This document shows positions 1 to 6,140 of a DNA stretch of 6,773 bases, in pieces. Made by a program: the position numbers and the translations under genes. Origin of the DNA: Bacillota bacterium (GTDB lineage: Bacteria > Bacillota > Clostridia > Lachnospirales > Lachnospiraceae); contig JAEYQV010000084.1 of assembly GCA_023409835.1 (NCBI GenBank), forward strand, positions 1 through 6,773. Reading direction: 5' to 3'. The stretch's first letter is position 1. Each line of letters opens with the position of its first letter. Under the pieces are notes generated by a model that had not been told where the DNA came from, ran no database searches, and saw only the letters and a list, made by a program, of their open reading frames with translations.

Positions 1-773
1 GCTCTTCCCAATATCTCGATCACACCGAGAAGAATACCTCCGATCATGGCTCCGGGAATAGAACCGATTCCTCCGAATACTGCTGCGACGAAGGCCTTAA
101 TACCGGGCATCGCACCTGAGGTTGAGGTCAGGCTCGGATATGCGGAAAACATCAGGACACTGGCTATCGCTGCAAGAGCCGAGCCGATGGCAAAGGTGGT
201 AGCAATGGTTTTATTCACATTAACACCCATCAGGACTGCCGCATCCTTATCCTCGGATACTGCCACCATACCACGGCCGGTCTTAGATTTCTTAACAAAG
301 GTGGTTAATGCGATCATGATAATGATGCATACCGGAATCGTAACCAAGGCCTCACCGGAGATTGTAAGTCTTCCATCCGCAAGCTTTAAAGCGGGCACGG
401 AGATTACCGAGGTGAAGGATTTCGTATTTGCCCCGAATATCAGAAGGGCAATATTCTGGAGCAGGTAGCTGACACCGATTGCCGTGATCAATACCGCCAG
501 AGACGAAGCTTTTCGCAGCGGTTTATATGCAATGCGTTCAATTGTAATTCCCAATATCGTGCAGAATAATATCGATATTAACACGGCAAGGATCGGATTC
601 AGACCCATCGTACTCATTACGGTAAAGGTGACATATCCACCGACCATAATGACATCTCCGTGTGCGAAGTTCAGCATCTTCGCTATTCCGTAAACCATCG
701 TATATCCAAGTGCTATAATGGAATATACACTTCCTAAGCTGATACCATTTACTAAATAGTTAATAAAACTCAT
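1..773 (-). CDS. livH: Branched-chain amino acid ABC transporter permease LivH (3' end outside window)
   Basis: Integral membrane permease of a LIV-type ABC importer for leucine, isoleucine and valine. It would pair with a LivM permease, two ATPases (LivG, LivF) and the binding lipoprotein encoded just upstream. The 257 readable codons start at the ATG at 773-771 and run off the left edge without a stop. LivH proteins are usually about 290-300 residues, so some 35-45 C-terminal residues are missing. Family hallmarks seen are LNFAHGD at residues 34-40 followed by VIMVGGY, GVSYLLQN near 100-107, the cytoplasmic coupling-loop region GRGMVAVSEDKDAAVLMGV (about 167-184), and the glycine-rich GGIGSIPGAMIGGILLG (about 234-250). 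Several hydrophobic helices alternate with short loops. The start has a strong Shine-Dalgarno GGGGGT at 778-783. Partner genes livM, livG and livF probably follow outside the window. Substrate within the hydrophobic amino acid group is inferred from the family only. Confidence 0.95.
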   Translation of the reverse strand, partial: MSFINYLVNGISLGSVYSIIALGYTMVYGIAKMLNFAHGDVIMVGGYVTFTVMSTMGLNPILAVLISILFCTILGITIERIAYKPLRKASSLAVLITAIGVSYLLQNIALLIFGANTKSFTSVISVPALKLADGRLTISGEALVTIPVCIIIMIALTTFVKKSKTGRGMVAVSEDKDAAVLMGVNVNKTIATTFAIGSALAAIASVLMFSAYPSLTSTSGAMPGIKAFVAAVFGGIGSIPGAMIGGILLGVIEILGR

Positions 774-786
774 ATTTACCCCCGTC

Positions 787-804
787 TGCATGCTGCCGCA
801 TGCA
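787..804 (-). promoter_or_regulatory. Hairpin directly upstream of the livH ribosome binding site
   Basis: A perfect 7-bp inverted repeat, TGCATGC/GCATGCA with a 4-nt loop, lies three bases upstream of the livH Shine-Dalgarno (778-783) in the transcript. The structure is seen in the sequence. A role in modulating ribosome access is inference. Confidence 0.4.
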
Positions 805-835
805 CTGCTTTCGAGTTAGTTCTGTTGCCATATCA

Positions 836-856
836 CGGGCAAGTGTGCGCTGCCCG
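836..856 (-). promoter_or_regulatory. Second hairpin in the livH leader
   Basis: The arms CGGGCA and TGCCCG (6 bp, all but one G-C) flank a 9-nt loop just downstream of the predicted livH transcription start. No U-tract follows on the minus strand (TGATATGG), so it is not a terminator. It may stabilise the 5' end of the message or fold with the neighbouring hairpin. Confidence 0.35.
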
Positions 857-868
857 CCTACGCTTCCT

Positions 869-897
869 ATTGTATCATATCGGCATTTCCGTTACAA
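869..897 (-). promoter_or_regulatory. Predicted SigA promoter for livH
   Basis: On the minus strand TTGTAA (892-897) and TACAAT (869-874) are separated by exactly 17 bp, giving 4/6 and 5/6 matches to the vegetative consensus. Predicted transcription start is near 862, giving a leader of about 89 nt before livH. It sits downstream of the terminator that follows the binding-protein gene, so livH and genes after it could be transcribed independently. Confidence 0.55.
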
Positions 898-939
898 CCA
901 CAATCAACAGCTTGTCATAATTTTACTTTAGCTTGAATA

Positions 940-981
940 AATAAGAAACATACAGAGGGACAATATTGTCCCTTCTGTATG
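940..981 (-). terminator. Rho-independent terminator after the binding-protein gene
   Basis: A near-perfect inverted repeat spans 949-981. The arms read CATACAGA(A)GGGACAAT and ATTGTCCCTCTGTATG on the minus strand, giving about 16 paired bases with a single bulged A. It is followed in the minus direction by the U-rich run TTTCTTATT (940-948). It starts about 64 nt after the stop codon at 1046. Placement between the binding protein and livH suggests partial termination, giving excess binding protein over permease. Confidence 0.8.
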
Positions 982-1045
982 CTTCGGGTTTATCACTACA
1001 TTATATTACATTTATATTCCCGGCAGGTAAGGCCCGGTAAGAATA

Positions 1046-2299
1046 CTATTCTGCTGCTACGTAAGCACCGTTCTTGATAACAACAGCTCTGGGAGCCTTG
1101 TTAACCTCACCGGTTGCTGCCCAGGTCATACCGGCACCGGTCATACCATCAACTGTAATCTGGGTCATAGCTGCTTTCATTGCATCACACATATCGGAAA
1201 CGCTCATAGCCGGAGTAACTCCACCCTTTTCCATAGCAGCCTTGATGATGTAGATAGCATCATAAGCATCTGCTGCAAACTGGTTCGGAGTGTCTGTATA
1301 AGCTGCCTTGTAGTCAGCTACAAACTTCTGGGTAGCTGCGTCCTGTGCATCTGCTGCGAAAGGTGTCAGAAGCATAACGCCCTCTGCTAATGCTGTATTA
1401 AAGTTTTCAACACCAAGGATACCGTCAAGACCGTCGCAACCGAAGAAGATCGGCTTAAAGTCAAGAGAAGCAGCCTGCGTCAGGATTAAAGTAGCTTCTG
1501 TATAGTAAATCGGAAGGAATACAAGCTCTGCACCAGCATCCTTAGCCTTCTGAAGCTGTACGGAGAAGTCTGACTTACTGTCAGCAGTAAAGGCTTCTGC
1601 TGCCACGATTTCAAAGCTCTGGTTCTTAGCTTCTTCTGCGAATTTCTCATAAATACCGGAGGAGTAAATATCGGAGCTGTCATAGATTACAGCGACCTTA
1701 GTTGCAAGTCCCTTAGATCCGATGTACTGTGCGGAGGCAATACCCTGGTTAGGGTCGCTGAAGCAAACCTGGAATGCATTGTCATTCTTGATTGTTTCAG
1801 GAGAGGAACCGGAGGGAGTCAGCTGGTACATATTATCATTCACTGTCTCTGCAGCAACAGCAACGCAGGGTGTGGAGGTAACGGTTCCCATGAGAACCTG
1901 CATTCCCCAGTCCTTTAAGCTGTTATAAGCATTCACAGCCTTCTCTGCATCATGCTCATCATCTTCAAACTTAAAATCGATCTGAGTTCCGTTGATACCG
2001 CCGGCCGCATTGATTTCCTTCACTGCCAGTTCGGCACCATTCATAACGCTCTGTCCATATACGGCAGCTCCGCCGGTTACAGGGCCGATACCACCAATTA
2101 AAAATTTACCGGTATTGGAGGTCGCATCACCTGCATCGGTTTTACTACCTTTATCAGAGGTATCTTTTTTATCACTTGTTTCGTTCGTTCCGCTGGTTTT
2201 ACCGCCATCCTTTTCATCGGATGCTTTTGTTCCGCAGGCTGACAAGCTGGCAACCAGCATAGCCATTACAATCATAAGGCTAAATAATCTCTTTTTCAT
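1046..2299 (-). CDS. Branched-chain amino acid ABC transporter substrate-binding lipoprotein (LivJ/LivK family)
   Basis: A 417-residue extracytoplasmic receptor that captures amino acids, probably leucine, isoleucine or valine, and delivers them to the LivH/LivM channel. Residues 1-21 form a lipoprotein signal peptide (MKKR, hydrophobic core, then the lipobox L19-S20-A21-C22), so the mature protein would be lipid-anchored at Cys22. Residues 23-64 are a hydrophilic Lys/Asp/Ser/Thr/Gly linker typical of Gram-positive lipoproteins. The type I periplasmic-binding fold (Peripla_BP_6) begins near residue 65 with GKFLIGGIGPVTGGAAVYG, followed by GAELAVKEINAAGGING, and runs to the C-terminus with the usual QFAADAYDAIYIIKAAME segment. 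Length is slightly above E. coli LivJ/LivK because of the linker. The ATG at 2299 has a strong GGGAGGG Shine-Dalgarno at 2305-2311. It has its own promoter at 2464-2492 and a terminator behind it. LivJ-like receptors can bind other small molecules, so the exact ligand is not certain. Confidence 0.95.
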   Translation of the reverse strand: MKKRLFSLMIVMAMLVASLSACGTKASDEKDGGKTSGTNETSDKKDTSDKGSKTDAGDATSNTGKFLIGGIGPVTGGAAVYGQSVMNGAELAVKEINAAGGINGTQIDFKFEDDEHDAEKAVNAYNSLKDWGMQVLMGTVTSTPCVAVAAETVNDNMYQLTPSGSSPETIKNDNAFQVCFSDPNQGIASAQYIGSKGLATKVAVIYDSSDIYSSGIYEKFAEEAKNQSFEIVAAEAFTADSKSDFSVQLQKAKDAGAELVFLPIYYTEATLILTQAASLDFKPIFFGCDGLDGILGVENFNTALAEGVMLLTPFAADAQDAATQKFVADYKAAYTDTPNQFAADAYDAIYIIKAAMEKGGVTPAMSVSDMCDAMKAAMTQITVDGMTGAGMTWAATGEVNKAPRAVVIKNGAYVAAE

Positions 2300-2337
2300 A
2301 ATAACCCTCCCGTAAAATTTAGGACTTGGATTAATAT

Positions 2338-2362
2338 AACACTTTAAAGCACAACACTTTAA
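2338..2362. repeat. Tandem direct repeat AACACTTTAA in the leader of the binding-protein gene
   Basis: AACACTTTAA occurs at 2338-2347 and again at 2353-2362, a 15-bp period, between the promoter and the ribosome binding site. On the message strand each copy reads TTAAAGTGTT. It could be a protein-binding site or part of a leader fold. No function can be assigned from sequence. Confidence 0.4.
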
Positions 2363-2379
2363 CGTATTAATTTGGTGTC

Positions 2380-2455
2380 CTGTTAATGGTATAAATAAGA
2401 CGTTCCTTATGGATTAACAGCAAAAATTCTGTCATGCATTACGAACGTCTTTATT
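2380..2455 (-). promoter_or_regulatory. Structured 5' leader with two interlocking inverted repeats
   Basis: In the minus-strand transcript, arm A5' (2455-2443, AATAAAGACGTTC) is complementary to arm A3' (2405-2394, GAACGTCTTATT) with one bulged A. Arm B5' (2420-2413, CTGTTAAT) is complementary to arm B3' (2387-2380, ATTAACAG). The order is A5'-B5'-A3'-B3', so the two stems either form an H-type pseudoknot or exclude each other. The predicted transcript begins around 2457, putting arm A5' at the very 5' end. No T-box signature is visible. It may be a cis-acting regulatory RNA or, at DNA level, an operator. The family is unknown. Confidence 0.4.
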
Positions 2456-2463
2456 CTGCATCT

Positions 2464-2492
2464 ATCATATACTCGAATATATCTTTTGTCAA
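2464..2492 (-). promoter_or_regulatory. Strong SigA promoter for the branched-chain amino acid binding protein
   Basis: On the minus strand a perfect TTGACA (2487-2492) is followed after 17 bp by TATGAT (2464-2469), which matches the consensus at 5/6. Predicted start is near 2457, giving an untranslated leader of about 157 nt. It lies just after the stop codon of the zinc-ribbon gene, with no terminator between them, so read-through from clpX is also possible. Confidence 0.8.
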
Positions 2493-2513
2493 TAAAAAAT
2501 ATTAAGCCAAAAA

Positions 2514-2717
2514 CTACAATTCACCACCGCATTTATCACAAAAATCCAGTCCTTCCAGGGTGATCCCCCCGCAGTCGGGGCAGATGATCTTCGCAGGAAG
2601 TATCTCTCTTTCGACAACCTCATATTCCTCTTCTTCCGTCTGAAGCTCCTCCGATCCCTTCTGTTCCCTATCTTCCTGAATTTCCTCCTGCTCCTGCTTA
2701 GGATCAAAAAATGACAT
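2514..2717 (-). CDS. Small acidic zinc-ribbon protein, function unknown
   Basis: A 67-residue protein in two parts. Residues 1-45 are highly charged and Glu/Gln-rich, with many EE pairs, and are probably helical or disordered. The C-terminal 22 residues form a zinc ribbon with the spacing C-X2-C-X10-C-X2-C (CPDCGG ... CDKCGG) and end in GEL. The ATG at 2717 is preferred over an in-frame ATG at 2747, because the ten extra residues (MNRRKGDRSI) would be encoded by the Shine-Dalgarno region itself. AAGGAG lies at 2729-2734 and a closer GGAG at 2722-2725. The gene starts 41 nt after the clpX stop with no promoter or terminator between, so it is probably co-transcribed with clpX. I do not recognise a named family. 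A role as a ClpX partner is only a guess from position and from both proteins carrying four-cysteine zinc sites. Confidence 0.8.
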   Translation of the reverse strand: MSFFDPKQEQEEIQEDREQKGSEELQTEEEEYEVVEREILPAKIICPDCGGITLEGLDFCDKCGGEL

Positions 2718-2758
2718 GATGCTCCTGTCTCCTTTCCTCCGATTCATAACAGTTGTGA

Positions 2759-4228
2759 TTAGATATTTGCAGTCCTCTGAGTAATCAGATTGTGCTTTTC
2801 GGCGCCTCTCATCTCAATGACCGGCCCTCCCTTACCTTCAATATAATCCCTGGTAATAATAACACGTCCGATATTATCATCCTTTGGAATCTCATACATG
2901 ATATCCAGCATGATATCCTCAAGAATAGCTCTGAGTGCTCTTGCTCCGGTCTTCTTCTCCATCGCTTTCTCAGAAATTGCTTCCAAAGCCTCCGGTGCAA
3001 ACTGCAGATCCACCTCATCCATCGCCAACAGACTCTGGTATTGTTTCAGGATTGCGTTCTTCGGCTCCTGTAATACCTTAACCAGCATCTCCTTCGTCAA
3101 GCCCTCCAGGGAGAACAATATGGGAAGCCTGCCTAAGAATTCCGGAATCATTCCATATTCACGGAGATCCTCTACGGTTGCCTTCTCCATAATATTCATA
3201 TCGTCATCATATTTATCCTTTAAGTCGGCCTTAAATCCGATGGAGGATTGTTTATTCAGTCTGGCTTTAATAATCTTATCAAGCTCCGGGAAGGCTCCGC
3301 CGCAGATGAACAGAATATTCTCCGTGTTTACCGTTGTTAAGGGCACCATGGCATTCTTGGAGGAAGCTCCGACCGGAACCTCCACATCACTGCCTTCCAG
3401 CAGCTTCAGCAGTCCCTGCTGTACGGATTCGCCGCTGACATCCCTGCTGTTTGTATTTCGCTTCTTGGCAATCTTATCAATCTCATCAATAAATACGATA
3501 CCGCGCTCCGCTTTCTCCACATCATTACCGGCGGCTTGCAAAAGCTTAGAGATAACACTCTCCACATCATCACCGATATAACCCGCTTCTGTCAGTGAGG
3601 TTGCATCCGTGATTGCCAGCGGAACATTTAACAGCTTTGCCAGGGTCTTCACCAGTAAGGTCTTGCCGCTGCCGGTTGGACCGATCATCAGCATATTGGA
3701 TTTCTCAATCTCGACTTCATTCCCCTGCTTGGAGGCAATCCTCTTATAATGGTTATATACTGCAACTGAAATCACCTTCTTGGCACGCTCCTGCCCGATG
3801 ATAAAATCATCGAGCTTTGCCTTAATTATATGGGGGGAAGGAACGTTCTTACGGTCAAAGCCTTCCTGCGAATTCTTGTCTTCCTCCGGCTTCTTTTTCT
3901 TCAGCTTCTGTGCATCAGGAATATCCCCCAGGGATAAACTCCCCAAGGGAAAATTGCCCTTAATGCCGGTGGTCTTAAAAAGCTCCGGAGGTATCCCCAT
4001 CATATTCAAGTAAGGATTATCCCCCTTGTTGATGGTATCAAAGGTCTTCTGCATACAATCGGAGCATATATTGATATTGTTCGGAATATGTACCATCTTT
4101 CCCGCAACACCTTCCGGTCTTCTGCATAGATAGCAGATCTCCTCATAGTCATCATGGTCATCATGATCCTTATGATTTGTTTTGTATTTATCCATATCAA
4201 TCCGATTAAAATCATCGTTATTCTTCAT
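2759..4228 (-). CDS. clpX: ClpX-type AAA+ protein unfoldase, divergent long form
   Basis: ATP-dependent cytoplasmic unfoldase that normally feeds substrates to ClpP. It has 489 residues, against about 410-435 for usual ClpX. In order: a His/Asp-rich extension (about 17-30), the ZBD zinc finger C32-X2-C35 ... C55-X2-C58, a longer-than-usual linker (about 60-130) with a Lys/Glu-rich run, then the AAA+ module. Walker A is GPTGSGKT at 183-190 and Walker B is IVFIDEI with D248 and E249. Pore loop 1 is GYIG at 216-219 (GYVG in most ClpX), the arginine finger is R367 in EFLGR, and sensor 2 is GAR at 428-430. The ClpP-contact tripeptide IGF is present at 330-332, so ClpP docking is plausible. Oddly, the segment that holds the conserved GGRKHP (RKH) substrate loop reads VGASSKNAMVP at 286-296. 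Neither clpP nor tig is adjacent, suggesting a second ClpX paralogue. The ATG at 4228 has GAGGT a few bases upstream. Confidence 0.92.
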   Translation of the reverse strand: MKNNDDFNRIDMDKYKTNHKDHDDHDDYEEICYLCRRPEGVAGKMVHIPNNINICSDCMQKTFDTINKGDNPYLNMMGIPPELFKTTGIKGNFPLGSLSLGDIPDAQKLKKKKPEEDKNSQEGFDRKNVPSPHIIKAKLDDFIIGQERAKKVISVAVYNHYKRIASKQGNEVEIEKSNMLMIGPTGSGKTLLVKTLAKLLNVPLAITDATSLTEAGYIGDDVESVISKLLQAAGNDVEKAERGIVFIDEIDKIAKKRNTNSRDVSGESVQQGLLKLLEGSDVEVPVGASSKNAMVPLTTVNTENILFICGGAFPELDKIIKARLNKQSSIGFKADLKDKYDDDMNIMEKATVEDLREYGMIPEFLGRLPILFSLEGLTKEMLVKVLQEPKNAILKQYQSLLAMDEVDLQFAPEALEAISEKAMEKKTGARALRAILEDIMLDIMYEIPKDDNIGRVIITRDYIEGKGGPVIEMRGAEKHNLITQRTANI

Positions 4229-4241
4229 TATTACCTCATTT

Positions 4242-4283
4242 CTAAGCAGCCTTCAGAGCTCTAAAAGCTTGTGTCCACTGCAT
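4242..4283 (-). CDS. Possible 13-residue leader peptide (uORF) ahead of clpX
   Basis: In the predicted clpX leader, AGGAG (4289-4293) lies 5 nt upstream of an ATG at 4283. This opens a 13-codon frame, MQWTQAFRALKAA, ending in TAG at 4244-4242. The stop falls 13 nt before the clpX ATG and just ahead of its Shine-Dalgarno, the geometry expected for translational coupling or leader-peptide control. It is in a different frame from clpX. There is no homology evidence, and a short ORF with a good ribosome site can arise by chance. Confidence 0.4.
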   Translation of the reverse strand: MQWTQAFRALKAA

Positions 4284-4338
4284 AAATACTCCTGGCTAAT
4301 TGATTATCTGATTACTTCCTATAAAAAATATAATCCTT

Positions 4339-4367
4339 ATTATAGCTTATCTGATTGGAACGTACAA
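4339..4367 (-). promoter_or_regulatory. Predicted promoter of the clpX unit
   Basis: On the minus strand a perfect TATAAT (4339-4344) lies 17 bp from TTGTAC (4362-4367), which keeps the key TTG of the -35 box. Predicted start is near 4332, giving a leader of about 100 nt that includes the 13-codon uORF. No CIRCE or other heat-shock operator is visible next to it. Confidence 0.6.
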
Positions 4368-4460
4368 TAGTGGATTTAAGGGCCACCCCCCTCTTATTAA
4401 GATAACCTGCTAAGGAAACCTATGGGTTAGTATCATATATATGCCAACTACTAAACGACG

Positions 4461-4500
4461 AATACGGGATCTTTGAATCTTTATTCAAAGGTCCCGTATT
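4461..4500. terminator. Long hairpin between htrA and clpX, probable terminator
   Basis: An 18-bp inverted repeat (4461-4478 and 4483-4500, arms beginning AATACGGG and ending CCCGTATT) encloses a 4-nt loop, with one imperfect pair. It lies 57 nt after the htrA stop, where a terminator is expected. However, the minus-strand sequence after the stem is TTCGTCGTTTAG at best, a poor U-tract. The odd pair is a G-U wobble when read from the plus strand and a C-A mismatch from the minus strand. The 329-bp gap it occupies (4229-4557) otherwise holds only the clpX promoter and uORF. I see nothing else between 4368 and 4460 apart from a G-rich run on the minus strand (4381-4393). Confidence 0.5.
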
Positions 4501-4557
4501 CCGTATCTTTACAGTAATACAATAGCCAGTACTTACTTCTATCTTAATTCGGATGCT

Positions 4558-5976
4558 TTATTGTGCGAGATTCGCAGGTCTCGCCCCAAGGGTTACCGTA
4601 AGTGTCATTTCCTTATAGCCGCCGTCCGTTCCACGCATGAAGGTAACAGAAATATCGGTTCCTGCCTTGATGCTGGATACCAGTTCTCGCAGCTGGGTGC
4701 TGGAGGTTATCTCCGTAGTATTAATCTTAGTAATAATATCCCCTTGTAGAATACCTGCCTTTGCTGCAGCACCATCTTTCATAACATCGGACATGAATAC
4801 TCCGATAGGGATATTGTACATCTTGGAAATCTCCTCTGTTACATCAGTCGGGGTAACTCCGAGGAAGCCCTGCTCTTCCTCCTTAAGGATTTCACGGCTC
4901 ATCAGATCATTGATGATTGGAATTGCTTTGGAGATTGGAATCGCATATCCCATACCCTCTACTTCGTTGGAAGCATACTTCACCGTATTGATGCCGATTA
5001 CCTCACCGGCCACATTCAATAGGGCTCCTCCGCTGTTACCGGGATTAATTGCAGCATCCGTCTGGAGAAGCTCCATCGTCTTGTAGCTGTAATTGTCGGA
5101 TACTTCAATCTTCCTATCCTTCGCACTGATATAACCCACAGTTACCGATTGGCCATAGCCCAGTGCATTACCGATTGCAACTGCCATCTCACCAACCTTA
5201 ACATCGTCCGAATTACCAAGCTTAGCAACCTTGATGGCCTTTAAAGTACTCTCTTCCATATCGGATATATTAACGGAGATTACCGCCAGATCCGCCACAG
5301 AATCAGTTCCCTTAATAACCGCATCCACTTTCTTACCATCGATAAAGGTTACCGTAATCTGATCCGTTCCTTCTACAACATGATTATTGGTAGCAATCAG
5401 AAGCTCCTTGTTATCTTTTCCTACAATAATACCGGAACCGCTTCCCTCACTGTTGAATTCCTGGCCAAACCATATATCTTTCTGGGTAGAAATACTGGTA
5501 ATAGATACAATGGCCGACATCGTATCATCCACCATATCGCTTACCGCTCCCTTCGAGGTTAACTGAATATTACCCTGACCGGTGCTTCCAATGGTTAGCT
5601 TTACATCGGAAGACTCTGAGGACTCCTTCCCACTGCCCAGGATAAATCTCTCCTTCTCCCCAGCTTCCGGATTGATTCTATTATAAAGGGTTAGGATTCC
5701 GATGAAGCTGGCACCTGCCAATACTCCGAAGCATGCAGCTTTTGCAATAAATTTTAAGACTCTGCGTTTCTTCTTCGGGGGGATACCTTCCGGGTTGGTC
5801 TTGGGAGCTTCTGTGTATCCATAGCTTGGTCCGGGGTTGATACCCTGATAATTATTCCTGTCGGACATCTGCTCAGCCCAAAAGCTGTACTCCGGTACTC
5901 TGTTATCCTGTTGCGGCTGATTATCATTCATATTCGAATTTAACTGATTGTTTTCATTGCTTTCAAATTCATCCAT
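4558..5976 (-). CDS. Membrane-anchored HtrA/DegP-like serine protease with one PDZ domain
   Basis: Cell-surface quality-control protease of the HtrA family that degrades misfolded exported proteins. It has 472 residues. Residues 1-68 are hydrophilic and rich in Asn, Gln and Pro and would be cytoplasmic. A basic patch KKKRR (68-72) precedes a single membrane helix at about 74-97, giving an N-in/C-out topology. The trypsin-like domain (about 145-360) carries the full catalytic triad: H199 in ATNNHVVEG, D229 in SVADLAV, and S315 in NPGNSGGALL. One C-terminal PDZ domain (about 369-465) starts GFLGVTP and includes the GDIITKIN carboxylate-binding region. This architecture matches Firmicute HtrA-type proteins rather than periplasmic E. 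coli DegP, which has two PDZ domains. The ATG at 5976 has AAAGGAGAG spaced about 6-7 nt upstream. The gene appears monocistronic, transcribed divergently from the sugar transferase. No CssR-type repeat could be recognised with confidence. All key residues are intact. Confidence 0.95.
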   Translation of the reverse strand: MDEFESNENNQLNSNMNDNQPQQDNRVPEYSFWAEQMSDRNNYQGINPGPSYGYTEAPKTNPEGIPPKKKRRVLKFIAKAACFGVLAGASFIGILTLYNRINPEAGEKERFILGSGKESSESSDVKLTIGSTGQGNIQLTSKGAVSDMVDDTMSAIVSITSISTQKDIWFGQEFNSEGSGSGIIVGKDNKELLIATNNHVVEGTDQITVTFIDGKKVDAVIKGTDSVADLAVISVNISDMEESTLKAIKVAKLGNSDDVKVGEMAVAIGNALGYGQSVTVGYISAKDRKIEVSDNYSYKTMELLQTDAAINPGNSGGALLNVAGEVIGINTVKYASNEVEGMGYAIPISKAIPIINDLMSREILKEEEQGFLGVTPTDVTEEISKMYNIPIGVFMSDVMKDGAAAKAGILQGDIITKINTTEITSSTQLRELVSSIKAGTDISVTFMRGTDGGYKEMTLTVTLGARPANLAQ

Positions 5977-6014
5977 AAGAACTCTCCTTTCATCCTTTTA
6001 TTGTTTCCTTCGGT

Positions 6015-6022
6015 TTATAATA
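6015..6022 (-). promoter_or_regulatory. Possible -10 region for the htrA-like gene
   Basis: On the minus strand, TTATTATAAACC contains two overlapping -10-like hexamers (TATTAT and TTATAA) about 40 nt upstream of the htrA start. No convincing -35 box lies 16-18 bp upstream, so the promoter may be weak or activator-dependent, as expected for a stress-induced protease. Low confidence. Confidence 0.3.
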
Positions 6023-6113
6023 AGAGTGTAACAGTATTTTGTGTTTAGATTGTGAAAAATCATTTAAAAAAGTGTGCACCGGTAATCCGTTCTCACCTCA
6101 TATATAATCAGTC

Positions 6114-6131
6114 TTCGGGATGTCCCCCGAA
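6114..6131. repeat. Short GC-rich inverted repeat in the divergent intergenic region
   Basis: TTCGGG (6114-6119) and CCCGAA (6126-6131) can form a 6-bp stem with a 6-nt loop. No U-tract follows on either strand. It sits between htrA and the sugar transferase, upstream of both predicted promoters, so an operator or remnant is as likely as an RNA structure. Confidence 0.3.
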
Positions 6132-6140
6132 ATCCTATGC

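Noticed and set aside
46..468. 140-codon plus-strand frame opposite livH
   Set aside because: Antisense to livH, whose minus-strand frame carries clear family motifs. No coding sign on the plus strand.
1992..2315. 107-codon plus-strand frame opposite the 5' end of the binding-protein gene
   Set aside because: The hydrophobic composition is the reverse complement of the lipoprotein signal and linker. No ribosome site or domain.
2300..2460. T-box leader for branched-chain amino acid regulation
   Set aside because: The conserved T-box sequence (AGGGTGGNACCGCG-like) and a following terminator are absent.
2489..2707. 72-codon minus-strand frame overlapping the zinc-ribbon gene
   Set aside because: Overlapping frame, Arg/Lys-rich from Glu-rich codons read out of register. 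The zinc-ribbon frame has the cysteine motif and a proper ribosome site.
2898..3581. 227-codon open frame on the plus strand opposite clpX
   Set aside because: Shadow of clpX codon usage. The protein is Ser/Ile/Leu-rich with no recognisable domain, and it is wholly antisense to a strongly supported gene.
4229..4400. CIRCE or CtsR heat-shock operator ahead of clpX
   Set aside because: I looked for TTAGCACTC-N9-GAGTGCTAA and GGTCAAANANNTCAAA-type sites and found none.
4637..5086. 149-codon plus-strand frame opposite the htrA protease and PDZ domains
   Set aside because: Antisense shadow of a gene with an intact catalytic triad.
6103..6108. TATAAT on the plus strand as an extra promoter
   Set aside because: No -35-like hexamer at 16-18 bp upstream and no extended -10 TG. 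Probably a chance match in AT-rich DNA.
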